The position numbers and the translations under genes are program-made. This document shows, one piece after another, positions 23,176 through 35,280 of a stretch of 64,000 bases of DNA. The stretch is from Pagrus major (Eukaryota; Chordata; Actinopteri; Spariformes; Sparidae): positions 8,322,664-8,386,663 of the forward strand of contig NC_133220.1 of assembly GCF_040436345.1 (NCBI RefSeq), read 5' to 3'. Numbering within the stretch: position 1 is the stretch's first letter; every line of letters begins with the position of its first letter. The notes under the pieces are model-generated. The model had not been told where the DNA came from and made no database searches. It was given only the letters and a program-made list of their open reading frames with translations.

Positions 23176-23243
<68 letters not shown>
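23176..23243. repeat. (CA)n-(GA)n compound microsatellite
   Basis: CA run of about 30 bases passing directly into a GA run of about 36 bases. Confidence 0.95.
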
Positions 23244-23247
<4 letters not shown>

Positions 23248-23305
23248 CAAGTCAACACTCTGTAACTCTTCTGCAATCAGAGGCTGACTTCATCCTTCAA
23301 CCAGC

Positions 23306-23308
<3 letters not shown>

Positions 23309-23360
<52 letters not shown>

Positions 23361-23518
23361 TGTGCGTGTGTGTGCGTGTGTGTGTGTTGGTCAGCATTGC
23401 GTGTTGATTGCACCTCGTTACGGCAGAAAGCAGCCGGATGGTGTTGGAGGGAGTGTGTGTGTTTGTTTGTTTTGTTTGTTTCAGTCAGAGATGGGCGAGT
23501 GTGTGTGTGTGTGTGTGT

Positions 23519-23561
<43 letters not shown>

Positions 23562-23652
23562 TGTGTGTAGGGTATTGCCTCAAGTTGCATTTGATGGTTG
23601 CACAGGAGAGCGATGAAACCACGGCCACACGTACACACACACACACACACAC
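23309..23652. repeat. Cluster of long (TG)n and (CA)n tracts
   Basis: TG runs at 23309-23390 (interrupted) and 23503-23570, then CA at 23630-23652. Multi-frame Val-Cys or Thr-His open frames here are repeat translation. Confidence 0.95.
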
Positions 23653-23959
23653 CGACACACTGGCGAGCTAATATTTTTATGAATATTTGATGTTCCTTCT
23701 ATATTTACATTGTTCAGGTTTTTAGAAACTAAGTTTTAGTTTTTTTTAATTTCTCATCTTGATGCTGAAAACTTCTCAACCGATCCAACAGTTCAAACAT
23801 TTTATTAATCATTTATTTTATGTAATAATTGAACTTTTATCAGGCGCCCTCCTGTGAATCATTTATGTTACAACAAATGATCCACATCCTGCTGAGACGT
23901 TGATCATTTAAACCATGTTTCAGTTTTTCTTCTCTAATGTGGAAGCTTTCTCAAAAAAC

Positions 23960-24110
23960 ATCCATCCACTATGTACATCATCTCATCCGGTCCGACCCCA
24001 CAGAGAAAACACAGGGACTCCACATCAGTCCGTCAGAACTGAAGAAGCCTTTGGGGTGAGATGTGAAACGTCAAGAAACTCAAGAAAGTCCATTTTCCTC
24101 CGTTAAGCAC
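23960..24110. repeat. Retroelement-like 3' fragment with a hammerhead-like core
   Basis: The text 'cgtcagaactgaagaagc' followed by 'gtgaaacgtcaagaaact' matches a dispersed motif I associate with Penelope-like elements, which are known to carry hammerhead ribozyme motifs. CTGAAGA lies at 24039-24045 and GAAA at 24065-24068 with an imperfect stem between. No reverse transcriptase was seen. Confidence 0.35.
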
Positions 24111-24555
24111 TTAAATATCCAGTTCAGAGTTGCAGAGGTCTGCAGCTGGACAACCACTCTTTGTGTGACCTTTGGACAACTCCAGCCTTGTTTGTGGAGT
24201 TTGATGTTTTTCTAACCCTAACCAGAACGTTTCAGAAACGTATAATACCAATTTATTCTGGTTATTTGTTTGGTTTGGTTCACAGGTAACTCGCTGCAGC
24301 ACTGAGAGACGACACAGGAGAAAAGTTTGGAGTGAGATTTCCTGCCTCAGTGATTATAGGACAAGTCGTGAGTCATTTGCAGCCACATAAACCTGTAAAG
24401 AGGGGTTAATGTGAGCTCTGTTGTAGCTGATGTGCTGCCACATTCTGGACAATTTGCCGGGGTTTTAATGTTCGTGTTGGCAGCCCCGCTAGTAGGGTGA
24501 GAAATGACAGGTTGATGAAAAAGGATGCTGTAAGGATGATGTTATTTAAAGGCTT

Positions 24556-24722
24556 TTCACACTGCATATGCTCAGCCCAGGGCAATCCTGAGAATTGCCC
24601 CTGGGATAACTTACTTTCAGGGGATAACCCCCCAAACCAGGGGCTAACTCTGCTCCAAAGCCGGGCCAGTAAGCCCGAGGCTAAAGTCTGGGTTAGCACA
24701 CTTTGAAATGTGGCAGTGTGAA
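24556..24722. mobile_element. Short MITE with 10-bp terminal inverted repeats
   Basis: TTCACACTGC (24556-24565) and GCAGTGTGAA (24713-24722) are perfect inverted termini around about 147 bases rich in gggctaa/ccagggg words. There is no coding capacity. No target duplication was seen, so the superfamily (Harbinger-like or hAT-like) is open. Confidence 0.55.
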
Positions 24723-24800
24723 CACTTCCTTAGCCTGGGGTTAAGTGCAGTGTGGCAAGCACTAAAGAGACAAGCAAAAGTGAAAGTCACCTGGAAAGCG

Positions 24801-24808
24801 TGACGTCA
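24801..24808. promoter_or_regulatory. Palindromic CRE motif (TGACGTCA)
   Basis: Perfect cAMP-response element consensus, 79 bases past the MITE. No promoter or gene was identified nearby, so function is doubtful. Confidence 0.25.
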
Positions 24809-24929
24809 CAGGACCCACACAGCCAAGTCACCAGAGGAAAATGTTGGCACTGTACATTTCTGCAAGTGTACATTTATACGTTACATTCTGCACATATCAT
24901 ATCAACATTTCTACAATAATGCTGTTTTT

Positions 24930-25140
24930 CCATCAGCTGTCGGGCTGGCTCTACTCGTTAGACTCGGCCCAACAGGGATTTGCATTTCCACCACAACTGG
25001 GTCACCTGCCTGAAGGAGTATCGATTTGAGGGGGAGACGGGTCGTGTTGCAGGATGCTTGCAGGGTATGCTACTCCGCTACCACAGCGTTCCCTCTGGTT
25101 CTCCGTCAGATCCAATCAGGTCATCCTCCCCAGCTCCACC
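24930..25140. repeat. Possible MITE fragment
   Basis: 'tttttccatcagctgtcggg' and 'gatttgcatttccacc' resemble the ends of fish MITEs with ctcggct words. Weak, memory-based call. Confidence 0.25.
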
Positions 25141-26690
25141 ATGTCGTCCAAATATGGTAATCTTCGTGCAAAATCTGTCAAAGCAGACTCTCTTGAAGTT
25201 GGAAACTTGTAGATTTCCTGTAAACTTGACTTAAGTTTGCAGATGCACACAAGTCTGGACATTTGGATTCAGGCTATTGCTGCGTTCATGTCTTCTGGAC
25301 TTGTAAACAGCGCTCAACATCCGAATCATAATTACCTCTGGGAAACTGAAAGCTCTGATTTATTCAACTCTGAGCTTCATCGTCTAGAAAAACAGATGTC
25401 TCACATCAGCCAAAGACCGTCCTTCAGTGTGATTAAAAGTTAATGGACGTAGTATTTTATTGTAAATGCACAAAACCAACTCTGTACTCTTACTTAATGA
25501 CGTACTAATGACGTGAAGCGGTCGACACGGGAATCTTTCCCATCCATCCCATGTGATGTGAACGCTGAGCTGCAGCAGATCCATCCGATTACATAAATCC
25601 TCAGCAGAGGTTTAATAAACGAGGCTGATGGAGATGAAAACACTGAGTGATCTGAATATTAATCAGAGCGATGAGAACAAACGTCGAGTCTCGCTCTCCA
25701 CTGTTGTGATGAGGGTTTCCTTTTGGTAAATAAGGGAGAGATTAGAGGGTCACATGGGGGGAAGAGTCTGGTGCCTAATTAGCTGCTGATGCAACTCACC
25801 TGAGAGACGCCGCCGAGACGATCCTGAGAGGGTCGTCTGTTTGATTCTTTGTTTGATTCATGAATCAAGTATGTTGAGAAAACAGCAACTACAAGGAGGC
25901 CGACAAGAAGGAAATCTAACTGGCCTTGAGTCACAGATCACAGGAAGAAGACGTCCTCAGCTTCACCTGCAGCAGGCGGAGCTGTCAGGTGTAGTAGCAG
26001 TAGTCTTGTTTCAGACACAGAACCAGTTTGCTGTTTGACTCTGAGACTTCTTCTTTCTTTGGCTGCTCGTGTTCAGCAGCGTCGAGGAGAGTCACACGGT
26101 TGAAACGTGGAGAGGAAAGTGGGATCAAATCCCAGAAATATCAAGAGGCCAGAAGCAGAAAACTGCACAAAGATGAAGAGTCACAACTAAAACTTTCTGT
26201 ACGCACAAAGACAGAAACATGCATAAATAATACATTACTTTATTCCGACTGAAGCCTGCCTGTCACTCCCACAGTCAGCTGTCAATGGACGATTGCAGGA
26301 TCAATGCTTGTGCTCGCTCCACACTGACACTTGAACATTAAAAAAGAAACAGCAAAGAGGAAGATGTGAAGTTTTACAGTTTGTGTCACATCAATGATTT
26401 TGCTTATAGGGATTATATCAAACCAAAGAGCTCCACAATCCAGGATAGCGTGAAAACATCATTAACAAGAATATAAAATGACACCTGTGATGTCAAATTA
26501 ATTGCAAATGAGAATAGAGACCATCTTGTGAAGGGATCACAGCAGCCAGAATGCTGACTTTCTGACCCATGACTACTCAGTGGTCATTACTCCGTTATTA
26601 CATCAGAACTCGGGTCGGACCACACCTTTCTTCAAACTAGGTCTTCACTTTGAGCTCAACAGCTGGCAAATTCTCAAAATCTCAAACGAC

Positions 26691-27116
26691 TGTCAGGCTG
26701 CACAGAATGGGACCCAAATGCAACACACGCAACAAAAAGCGAGCTTCAATAATAAAAATACAAAATACAAAGGCGGACCACAAAAGCTAAACAAAGTTTA
26801 AACCACGAAAAGCAAAGTATCAAATCAAAAGGCAAGGGTACAAAGCAGGAAGGGCACGGGGAACAAACGCCAGAAAAGGGAGATGAAACCGGGAGAGACG
26901 GGAACAGAACCGAACAGAACAGAATCGAACACAACAGAACAGACGACCTGACAAAGAGAGCAGGGAGCGCACAGACTTTATACACAAGGGCTGATTAACT
27001 AGTAGGACACAGGTGAACGCAGAAGAAGGGCAGGAAACGGAGAGGAAATGGAAAGTAAAACAGGACACATGAGGGCAGAACTTGAAATAACTAAACCACA
27101 AACTCAAGCTGTGACA
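26691..27116 (-). mobile_element. Probable solo LTR of a retrotransposon
   Basis: 426 bp begins TGTCA and ends TGACA (TG...CA rule) and is flanked by direct copies of ACGAC at 26686-26690 and 27117-27121. A 5-bp duplication is typical of LTR integration. On the minus strand it reads as an LTR: a TATA-like TGTATAAAGTC near the middle, pyrimidine-rich text after it, a polyadenylation-like TATTGAAGC near the end and a final GCATTTGGGTCCC. No internal coding region is present, so it is a solo LTR. The family (Gypsy-like or ERV-like) is undetermined. The 79- and 127-codon frames on it are incidental. Confidence 0.65.
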
Positions 27117-27539
27117 ACGACCAGATAATGATTGATCAGAAGAAAAACAAGAGCCAAACAAAAAATACAACTGACAGGAAGTCCAACTCACAAAATGTTT
27201 CATATTTCTGGAACCACTAAAGATTTTGCTTTTTTTTTAAATAACTTTATTTGAGATTTACTTCTTAAATACTGTAAGCTGCTTTATAACACGTATAACT
27301 TAAGACAACTTTAAAAAGGTTTGATACCGTTCAACAGATTTAAAAACATCTGATGAAAGAGAAAACTACTGAACCAACACTGGAAGGTTAAACTCCTCAA
27401 CAGCTGCTGTTAAAAACACTTTGTTTTATTATTGGTTTAATAATGTACATGTTTTCTTCACCCTCCGACAAACTCCAGGTCTTTCTTTAACAGACACACT
27501 AAGGAGGTCAAAGGTTAGACCCTGAAAATACACATACGC

Positions 27540-27667
27540 AAACACACAACACACACACACAAAGGGGGGGGAAGAGAGAGATTCATGTCACAGTGGATGG
27601 AGTCGTCATGCCAACAGCAGACATTACTGCTGGTTTCATCACAGAGACAATCCCAGGCTGGCCTCAC

Positions 27668-27698
<31 letters not shown>

Positions 27699-27826
27699 TT
27701 ATAGAGATCACACACACACACGAACACACACACATACAGTATTTAAGTGTCTTCTTATCTCAGTTTTACATCATCCCTAGTGACCTCTGTGTGTGTGTTT
27801 GTGCGTGTGTGTGTATGTGTGTGCGT

Positions 27827-27874
<48 letters not shown>

Positions 27875-27880
27875 GTGGTG
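27540..27880. repeat. (CA)n and (TG)n tracts
   Basis: CA tract at 27541-27561, TG at 27672-27697, interrupted TG at 27784-27876. Confidence 0.9.
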
Positions 27881-28334
27881 GGGGATTACAGAGGAGACAG
27901 AAATGAAGAGGCTGAGACAAGATCAGGTTTCACAGGATGAGAGCGCCACAAAAAAACACAATGAAATCATACTTAAAGAAACCGATAACTGCGACTCAAA
28001 GCTGCGTCACCTTCAGTGACTTCACAGCACTTTGTTTACGATCCTCCAGTTATTTGATTCATTTCATTTAAATCTAAATCAAACGACTCTCGATGTCTAC
28101 AGTCATGCCAGAGGCTCTATGAGGCTATACTTAGACGGAGCGATGCTGTGAGCTAAATGCTAATAACAATGCAAACATGCCAACACGTAACGTTTACCAT
28201 TCTCACCATCTGGTTTAGCACGGTAGCATTTGACAATTAGCGTCGAAAACATAAAATGAATCTTCTCTTTCTAAATCTTACTCACGTTTCAAAAACATGG
28301 TTTGGATCAGGGTCAGGAAAACTCGTGAAAAAGT

Positions 28335-28820
28335 TTAGTCTTTAAGTCCATGAAGTTTTGAAGTCTACAAAACATTTCTGGAGCTTCACAGTAAAACAGC
28401 GTTACAGTATTCCCCGAAACAACTGAAGTAGATTAACTTAAAAACAACCAAAATAAACATGAAATGGCTCCATACAGCTCCTCCAGCATAATTCAGGTCT
28501 CTGGAAGCCCCAAGATCACAAATTGATTTGAAAATATGTTATTTGCACCCTTTACGTGCGGTCAAGCTCGTGCATCCACTACGGACAGTGTGTGCTAACC
28601 CATCTAGCTTAGCAGCTACAGCTTTTCAAATCAATTTGAGGATCTCGGGGCTTCTGGAGACTTGGACTGCTGTATGGAGCCATTTTATGTTTCTTTTTCA
28701 TTGTTTTTTTACGTTTTAAAACAAGTCCCCATCTCCTGTTTTTCTGTGAAGCTCCTGAAATGTTTCGTGGACTACGAAACTTCACCTGCATGAGGGTGAG
28801 TAGATAATGATTGAGTGATA
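28335..28820. mobile_element. Foldback MITE (family C), copy 1
   Basis: Imperfect palindrome: 'gtctacaaaacatttctgg' on the left is answered on the right by the complement in 'ctgaaatgtttcgtggac'. 'cacaaattgatttgaaaa' is answered by 'ttttcaaatcaatttgag'. Arms of about 200 bases surround a short centre near 28570. No protein. The second copy lies at 47300-47660. Confidence 0.75.
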
Positions 28821-29344
28821 CATATTTTGCATATTATGCCGAGGCAAACAAGTCGTTTTTTATCAACTCCCTTTACTGAGGAAATTGCTCCTTTTCCTGC
28901 TATGAGATGTCCTGATCTGTCAGGAGATGCATGAGATGGTGTTCAGGCAGTCGGAGATGAGAATGAGGTCACAAGATTGTCTCCCTTCCTGTGACTGCGA
29001 CCTTCTTGCAGGTCACTGACAGATCATCCAAGATTGAAATGAGACTCTCAGTGTTGTCTCACCCAGTTAAGTTTGTGGTTTTATTTTTATATTTCTTTGA
29101 GGTGCAGTTTCAGCAAAATATAGCAAATTCCAATGTAAAAGTAAATAGATTTTAAAACAGTATAAAAAACCACGTGCAGTGTTGAAAGATGTGATCTCTG
29201 AATGCATTTGGGACGTCTGATAAAGTGAACTCAGTATTGAAAAATGTTTATTTTGATTCGTAACATTTATTATGGGAGATTTTAGGGTTATAATTCAATT
29301 TAAATCCACTGAGTTATAAATAACCTGATTAAAAAAAAGAGAGA

Positions 29345-30505
29345 TGCTGTTGTGTGAAACGTAAATAAGACCAGAATGAAGTCATTTGCTAATCCTCCTC
29401 AACCTTTATTCAATTAAACACAACACAAAGACAAGGATCTGACAACGTGATAAACTTTATGGTGTTTTGTAAATACACTCTGAGTCTGATGCCTGCTTCG
29501 TGTTGCAGATACGTTGGGACAGGGGCATGTTTACCACCGAGTTACATCACCTTTTCTTTTAACAACACTCAGTAAGCGTTTGGGAACTGAGGACACTAAT
29601 TGTTGAAGTTTTGAAAGTGAAATTCTTTCCCACTCTTGCTTGATGTACGACTTCAGTTGCTCAACAGTCTGGGGTCTCCGTTTGTTGTACTCTGCGCTTC
29701 ATAACGCGCCCGCACTCTTTTACTGTGAAGCCACGCTGTTGTAACACGTGCACAATGAGGTCTCGCGTCGTCGTGCTGGAGTAAGTCGAGACGTCCCTGA
29801 GAAGGATGTCGGCTGGATGGCAGCAGATGTTGCTCCGGAGCCCGTTTGTGCCTCCACAGGTGTGCGCATGACCCAAGTAATGAGCACAAAACACACTGCA
29901 AATCATTTGTAAATTGTGTTTCGCTAAAATGGTTTTCCGAAGTGTTCCTGAGCCCATGTAGCGACATCCTTTAGACAATCATGTGTCCCATCATCGCCTC
30001 TGAACGAGCCCCTTTCATACTCAGTCATGATCACCTGTTGCTATTAACCAAACAGGTGTTTTAAGTTATTTCCCGTTTTATTTTGTAGAGTACATCCTCA
30101 TATGTCTTGTTTTAATGCTCACCTGTGTCCCATCAGCCTCTGTGTATCCGAGTCTCTGTTTTTCCTTCATTCCTGTTTTGTTGCCAGATTTTGTGGACGT
30201 CATCTTTATTTTATTAAAGCTTGCCTCTTGTTTTTCCACCTGCCTGCCCCTGTGTCTCGCGTTTGGGTCCCTTTTTTGCCAAACCTTAACATCCACAACT
30301 CTCCCAGTCTTTTGTTGCCCCTGTCCCGACTTGTTTGAAACGTGTTGCTGGCATCAATTTCAAAATATGCAAATATTAGGAAGAATCAGTCTGAACAACT
30401 TTTCATGTAAACATACATCTAGGTCAAAAAGCTTATGCAAATGACTGCATTCTGTTTTATTTATGCTTTACACAGCGTTCCAACTTTTCTTGGAATCAGG
30501 GTTGT
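29345..30505 (-). mobile_element. Tc1-like transposon relic (internally deleted, interrupted)
   Basis: Minus-strand translation gives decayed transposase pieces in order: WAQEHF-like text as WAQE(frameshift)HF around 29940-29960; LLPS and RDVSTYSST near 29790-29850; DDARPHCARVTTAWLHSKRV, the DNA-with-second-acid region; and QLKSYIKQEWERISL-like C-terminal text at about 29590-29660. Similar end words flank it: 'aaacgtaaataagacc' on the left and 'tgtttta...gctttacacagcg' on the right. The central part, including the DE-loop and the PDLSPIE motif, is missing and stops are present, so it is dead. An LTR-like insert occupies 30075-30335. Confidence 0.75.
30075..30335 (+). mobile_element. LTR-like fragment nested in the Tc1 relic
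   Basis: Plus-strand words 'tcacctgtgtcc', 'ttttattaaagcttgcc' and 'gcgtttgggtccc' come in the same order as on the minus strand of the solo LTR at 26691-27116. It splits the right half of the Tc1 element. Ends and target duplication were not resolved. Confidence 0.45.
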
Positions 30506-31950
30506 GCTTCGAGATAAATTACAGGTATCCATATTGTCTTTATTTATCCGTAGCTACTGTATTTAAGAAACTTCCCTTCCTCCACTGCTACACTAGAAAA
30601 AAAGACGTTATTATTTGAAGATGGAAAGACAATGGCTTTCAAGTGTTAAAAGCTCTGCAGTCATTATGTATTGTATTATTTTCACAACTCCTCAATTTAA
30701 ATTGGTACTCATGCCATACAGCGTTTGAAAGCTTAGATTCTCATGTTTCTATTCATTTCAACCATTTCTAGATGAAACCACATCAGCAAGGTACAACAAA
30801 CAAACAAACAAACAAGTTAACAAACAAGCATGTGCACCCATGAACTCACCCCTGAAGTTTCTGGTGCATCAACCTCTCATGTCTGCTGGATCCATTTCAG
30901 TAAAATGGTTTTAGTTTAGTCCAGTAACCTGCAGGCCTGTGGCGGTGCTGGCAGTAAAATGCTCACAAACCAGCCCCAACCCACATGAAAAATGTAGACA
31001 AAAAATATATTTACAGGGAATGCCAAATACTTTGATAATAATCAAAAAATGCCTCATTCCCCGCCTCTCTTAAGCCTTCACAAATAGGGCATCGTCACAC
31101 CCCGATTGTCTGGGAGGGAAATGCCCAAAGCTGCTTTCACTCATCAACTAGGAACCAGTCTCCATCCCTGAGCACAGCTGATCTGAATCCACTGCAATCA
31201 AATTCAGCCAAAATAAAAAAGATGGCACGTGCCACACAACAGGACTGCTACAGGATTATTCGATGCATAAATGGTGACAAAATCTGTCCAAAAACTCCTC
31301 ATTTCACATTAAAACCTCTACACCTGGGATCCTGAGATGGCAGCTGTTTGATTGATGGCTCATTTGAGCAGTTAGGAGCTTCTACGCCCGACCTAGAGCC
31401 TACAACAGCCAACGAGTGACCGTGTAGACAAGTTACCCAGTCTCTCTTCTTTCTCCTCTCTCTTCAGCCACTTACACACCAGCCTCCGGATGATTAACAA
31501 CTGATACATAGTTTATATCAGTTTTTTAAGGCTTGAACATGGAAATAATGCAAGTTTATGTAGATTTATGCATTTTGCTCTTTGTGTCTAATGAGGAGTT
31601 TGATTGTGTATATTGCAAAATATGAATAAAATCTTATTTTAAAGAAAAGGAAAAAAAAACTGCTCTTAGAAGTGACTTTAGGGATAAACAGGTGAGTATA
31701 GCTCAGCTACATGACAGTACAGTAATTGGTTTACAAGCAGTCTAACAGACATAAAACCAACAGAAACTTTTTCCTGCAGTCATCTGATTTAATCTGCACT
31801 CGGACCACCGGGTGCAGCGGATCGCTCTGTGTCGTCCAGCTTTAACCTCTCTGAACGCTCCCACTGTGAGCCTCATATTAAACTCAGCAGGAGCTCCCCG
31901 AGGCTCGTTAGATCAGGATGCCCTGAAGCACAAAGAGACCACCAGAACTA
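30506..31950. other. Intergenic sequence, nothing recognised
   Basis: AT-rich unique sequence with an (AAAC)n tract at about 30799-30823. No supported gene. Confidence 0.5.
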
Positions 31951-31959
31951 AGAGACCAG

Positions 31960-31962
<3 letters not shown>

Positions 31963-31998
<36 letters not shown>

Positions 31999-32471
31999 GC
32001 CTGAGCCCAGCTGGAGATCAAAACTTGTCACAGCAGTGCAGGCAGGTGTCGCACAGGTGATCATCCTGAGAACCAGGCCAGTGTGGAAGACAACAAGTGT
32101 GTGTGTTGTGTGTGTGTGTGTGTGTGTGTGTTGTTGTCAGTATATGTGTGTGTTCTCGTGGCAGGCCGTAGTTGAGTCAGACACTTGGCCTCTGATTTCA
32201 TCACGTCGGTTATGAAAGAGACAGTAAAGTTTAACGCGCGCACACACACACACGCACACACACACACAAACAGAGTACACACACAGTGTTCCTCCTCTGT
32301 TTCTTCAATATTTCATCATGTGGCGTAAAAACACACTAACCATGTGGAGATAACCTGCTGTGTGTGTGTGTGTGTGCGTGTGTGTGTAACCAGGTCAGTC
32401 AGGCTCTTTACCTACCGCTTTAAATCTGCCCAATCAGAGTAGAGCACACACACACACACACACACACACAC
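31963..32471. repeat. Five alternating (CA)n/(TG)n tracts
   Basis: CA at 31963-31994, TG at 32098-32130, CA at 32239-32270, TG at 32360-32388, CA at 32446-32471. Spacing is about 100-110 bases with alternating strand sense. Confidence 0.9.
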
Positions 32472-35280
32472 TGGTCACAGGTCACGTTACACACATAACG
32501 AAGCCGTGACCTCATTTCCTGTCAGCAGCAGCTGTTTGTCTCAGCTTCCTGCAGGATTAACCGACAGGTTGACACACGTGTCCTTGTGTACATGTGTGGA
32601 GGTAATTCATCTCTTCCTCCTGTTCACACCGGCTCTGAGGGGATCCCTCACTAACGGCCTCAACGTGAACGATATACCTCCATGTGTACGTTTACAACAA
32701 CTTGAGCCACATCAACTACAGTTAATAAACAGCAAGGAGATGAAGAGGGAGAGAAATTCCCCAGACTCCCTTATAAAATCGCTCAGTTTCGTGAGTTGTC
32801 GAGCTAGGAGAAACTTTATAAACTTTGTGAAGCGCTGTTTCTGATACATTTTTAATTATTTGGGCCTTCTGGTGAATTCGGCTTATGTTATAGCCTCGTC
32901 TCAGGGGGTGTTGCAGCCCCCTCTGCACCCCTAGTTCAATTTCAGGGCTTTAGAAGCGTTAGCTAGGTTAGCCAAGTGATAATAATAGTGTTAGCAGTGT
33001 TCACTTGATAAAGTCGCTGACCTAGATCTTCATAGATGATTGATACACTGCACCAATTGCTTTAAGAAAGAGGGTTAGCGTCCTGTGCTGTTACCATAAA
33101 ACACTCGCAGTACGTCAAACATCAGCTGGATTGGTCTGGTGCGACGCAATGCATTCTGGTTGTTGTAGGTCTTTCTACCGCAAAAGAGGGGATACCACAG
33201 CCTTTTTCTCTCTTTGCTCTGGTCAGGTGGCACCAAATTCAAAAATATTTGTGTTCTTCCACCACTGGAGATTTGTTATCGTTACAAAAACACCGACAAC
33301 AATCCTAAATGTGACGATCAGGATGAAGATCCACATTTCAATATGAAGTGAAGTAAATCTGAGACATTTTTCTCCATTAAACTGAAATTAAAAGACATTT
33401 TTAAGGATGTGTTTCTGTTTATGGACAAGAATAATACGTCAAACTACAGATTCTGCACAGACGCCGTTTCCATAAATAGAACAAACAAAAAAAATCCAAT
33501 GATCACTTTGACCGGGGAGCGTCCGCTCTCAGTGAGTGTTATTATGACTGAGTCAGACTTTGTTGATTCATTATGACTCATTATATCAACATGCTGATGT
33601 TTAACAGGTACGATGTTTGCTCCACTTTAATTATCTTAGTTTAGTGTGAGCATGAACTGGGGCATGAACTGTTAATAATCTGTACAGAATCATGATCGCT
33701 CTCATTAATGTTGTACAGCTGTTAGTAACTCAGTTTAGCTTGTTAGCAGCATGCTAATATTTCCTAACCAGCACTCAAGACAAAGTAGAGCTGAGGTGAT
33801 GGGACTTTAAATAGTTTTTCAGGTTTTGGGACATAAAACAGGTTGATTATGTCACTTCCTGTCCGTCCTGAGGGGGATATGCACCAGTCACCAGAGGAAA
33901 AGTCAGAGGATCACCAAGGTAAAAGGACTGATTCTCCTCGGGTCACCTGTTGGATGTCTCTCCTCAGTCACAGACACAAACTTACATGTGCTTCACCTAC
34001 AACTACTCTGTGCTGATTAACCAGTCAGATGGATTTAGTTCACAAACATCAGAAATGTGTCACACGTGTCTGAATGTGGGTTAAACTTAGACGACCAGAT
34101 GACATGTGCAGCAGGTGAACGACTGCTGAGCCTCTGACCACAGACTGAACACAGATTAAGGTCAAAGGTCAGCAGGTGGCTGCTGCTCTGCAGGTCGGTC
34201 GTCCATACGAACGAGTTCACAAACAACAAAGTCTGTGATTGGTCCCCGGCTGTCAGAGGAAATCCTCCCATCGACCGTGTTATTATGTTGGATGCTGGAT
34301 TATAATATATCTAATAGGTTCTTCCTCGGGTTGCACGTGAGGATTATTTTTAGATTTGATTAATCTGCAGTTTATCGTTGATGTAAAACACAGAAAAGAA
34401 GCAAATCCTCACATTTGAGAGGCATCAACATGTGTTTTACAGAGTTTCTTGCCTTAAATTGTGAAATAAACCAGTAATAGAGCATCAAAATAGCTGAAAA
34501 TTCAACACAGACTCACTTGTTTCTGGTGAAAATTAATTGATTTCCGTCTGAAATTGAGTGTTTGTAGCCAGGACGATTGATTTGATGATCAGGATGACGG
34601 CTGATCATGGCTTTCATGAAGAAATAATCAAACTGCAGTCACATCGCGTCACCGTAAAACTTAAAGACAGACGTTTATTAAAAGAAAACGAGCTGGCAGT
34701 TCTGCAACTATAAAAACAAAACAGAAGGTATTAATGAAATACCCATTAGTTATGTTAGTGTTGTCTGGGAAAAGGCTGGTCATGATGTAAAGTTACCAGT
34801 AGATTTATATTTCCCTCCTCCGTGTTTAAAACAGCTTTATCTGGCATCACATTTCAAACACAGGGACGACTAACAGGTGCAAAGTGAATGTAACAAATAA
34901 CTCATTTTGTAGTCTGTCATTTTGGGTTTTTGTGTGTCAGTGTTTACTATAATGATGATGCGTATATAAAGCAGGCAGCTGAAGTGTAAAATTAAAAGCG
35001 TGACTGCTGCAGCTGCTGACATCATCACGTCTCTGTCTCCGATCAGACTATTAACAGAAAGACACAAACACTTTGTAATAGACTGGAACACAATGTGCTG
35101 GTGAAACGTTACATCTCCAAATACTTTCTGAGAAAATACAAAACTGGGGAACTTTCTGTTAAACATTTATATTATTGGCCTTTTTTCCAGTTTCTGCCAC
35201 GTTATACCTCCAATCTACCACATGTTGTGAGCAAATATTGTACTTTTTACTCCACTTCATTTATGTGATAACTGAAAAAT
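32472..35280. other. Intergenic sequence, nothing recognised
   Basis: About 2.8 kb of largely unique sequence with no supported coding exon, RNA gene or terminal repeats. Confidence 0.5.

Noticed and set aside
24801-24808. CRE palindrome as a promoter
   Set aside because: No gene start, exon or conserved context nearby. Kept only as a low-confidence motif.
26746-27203. 79- and 127-codon minus-strand frames with Cys/Phe/Ser runs
   Set aside because: They lie on the pyrimidine-rich strand of the solo LTR and have no domain.
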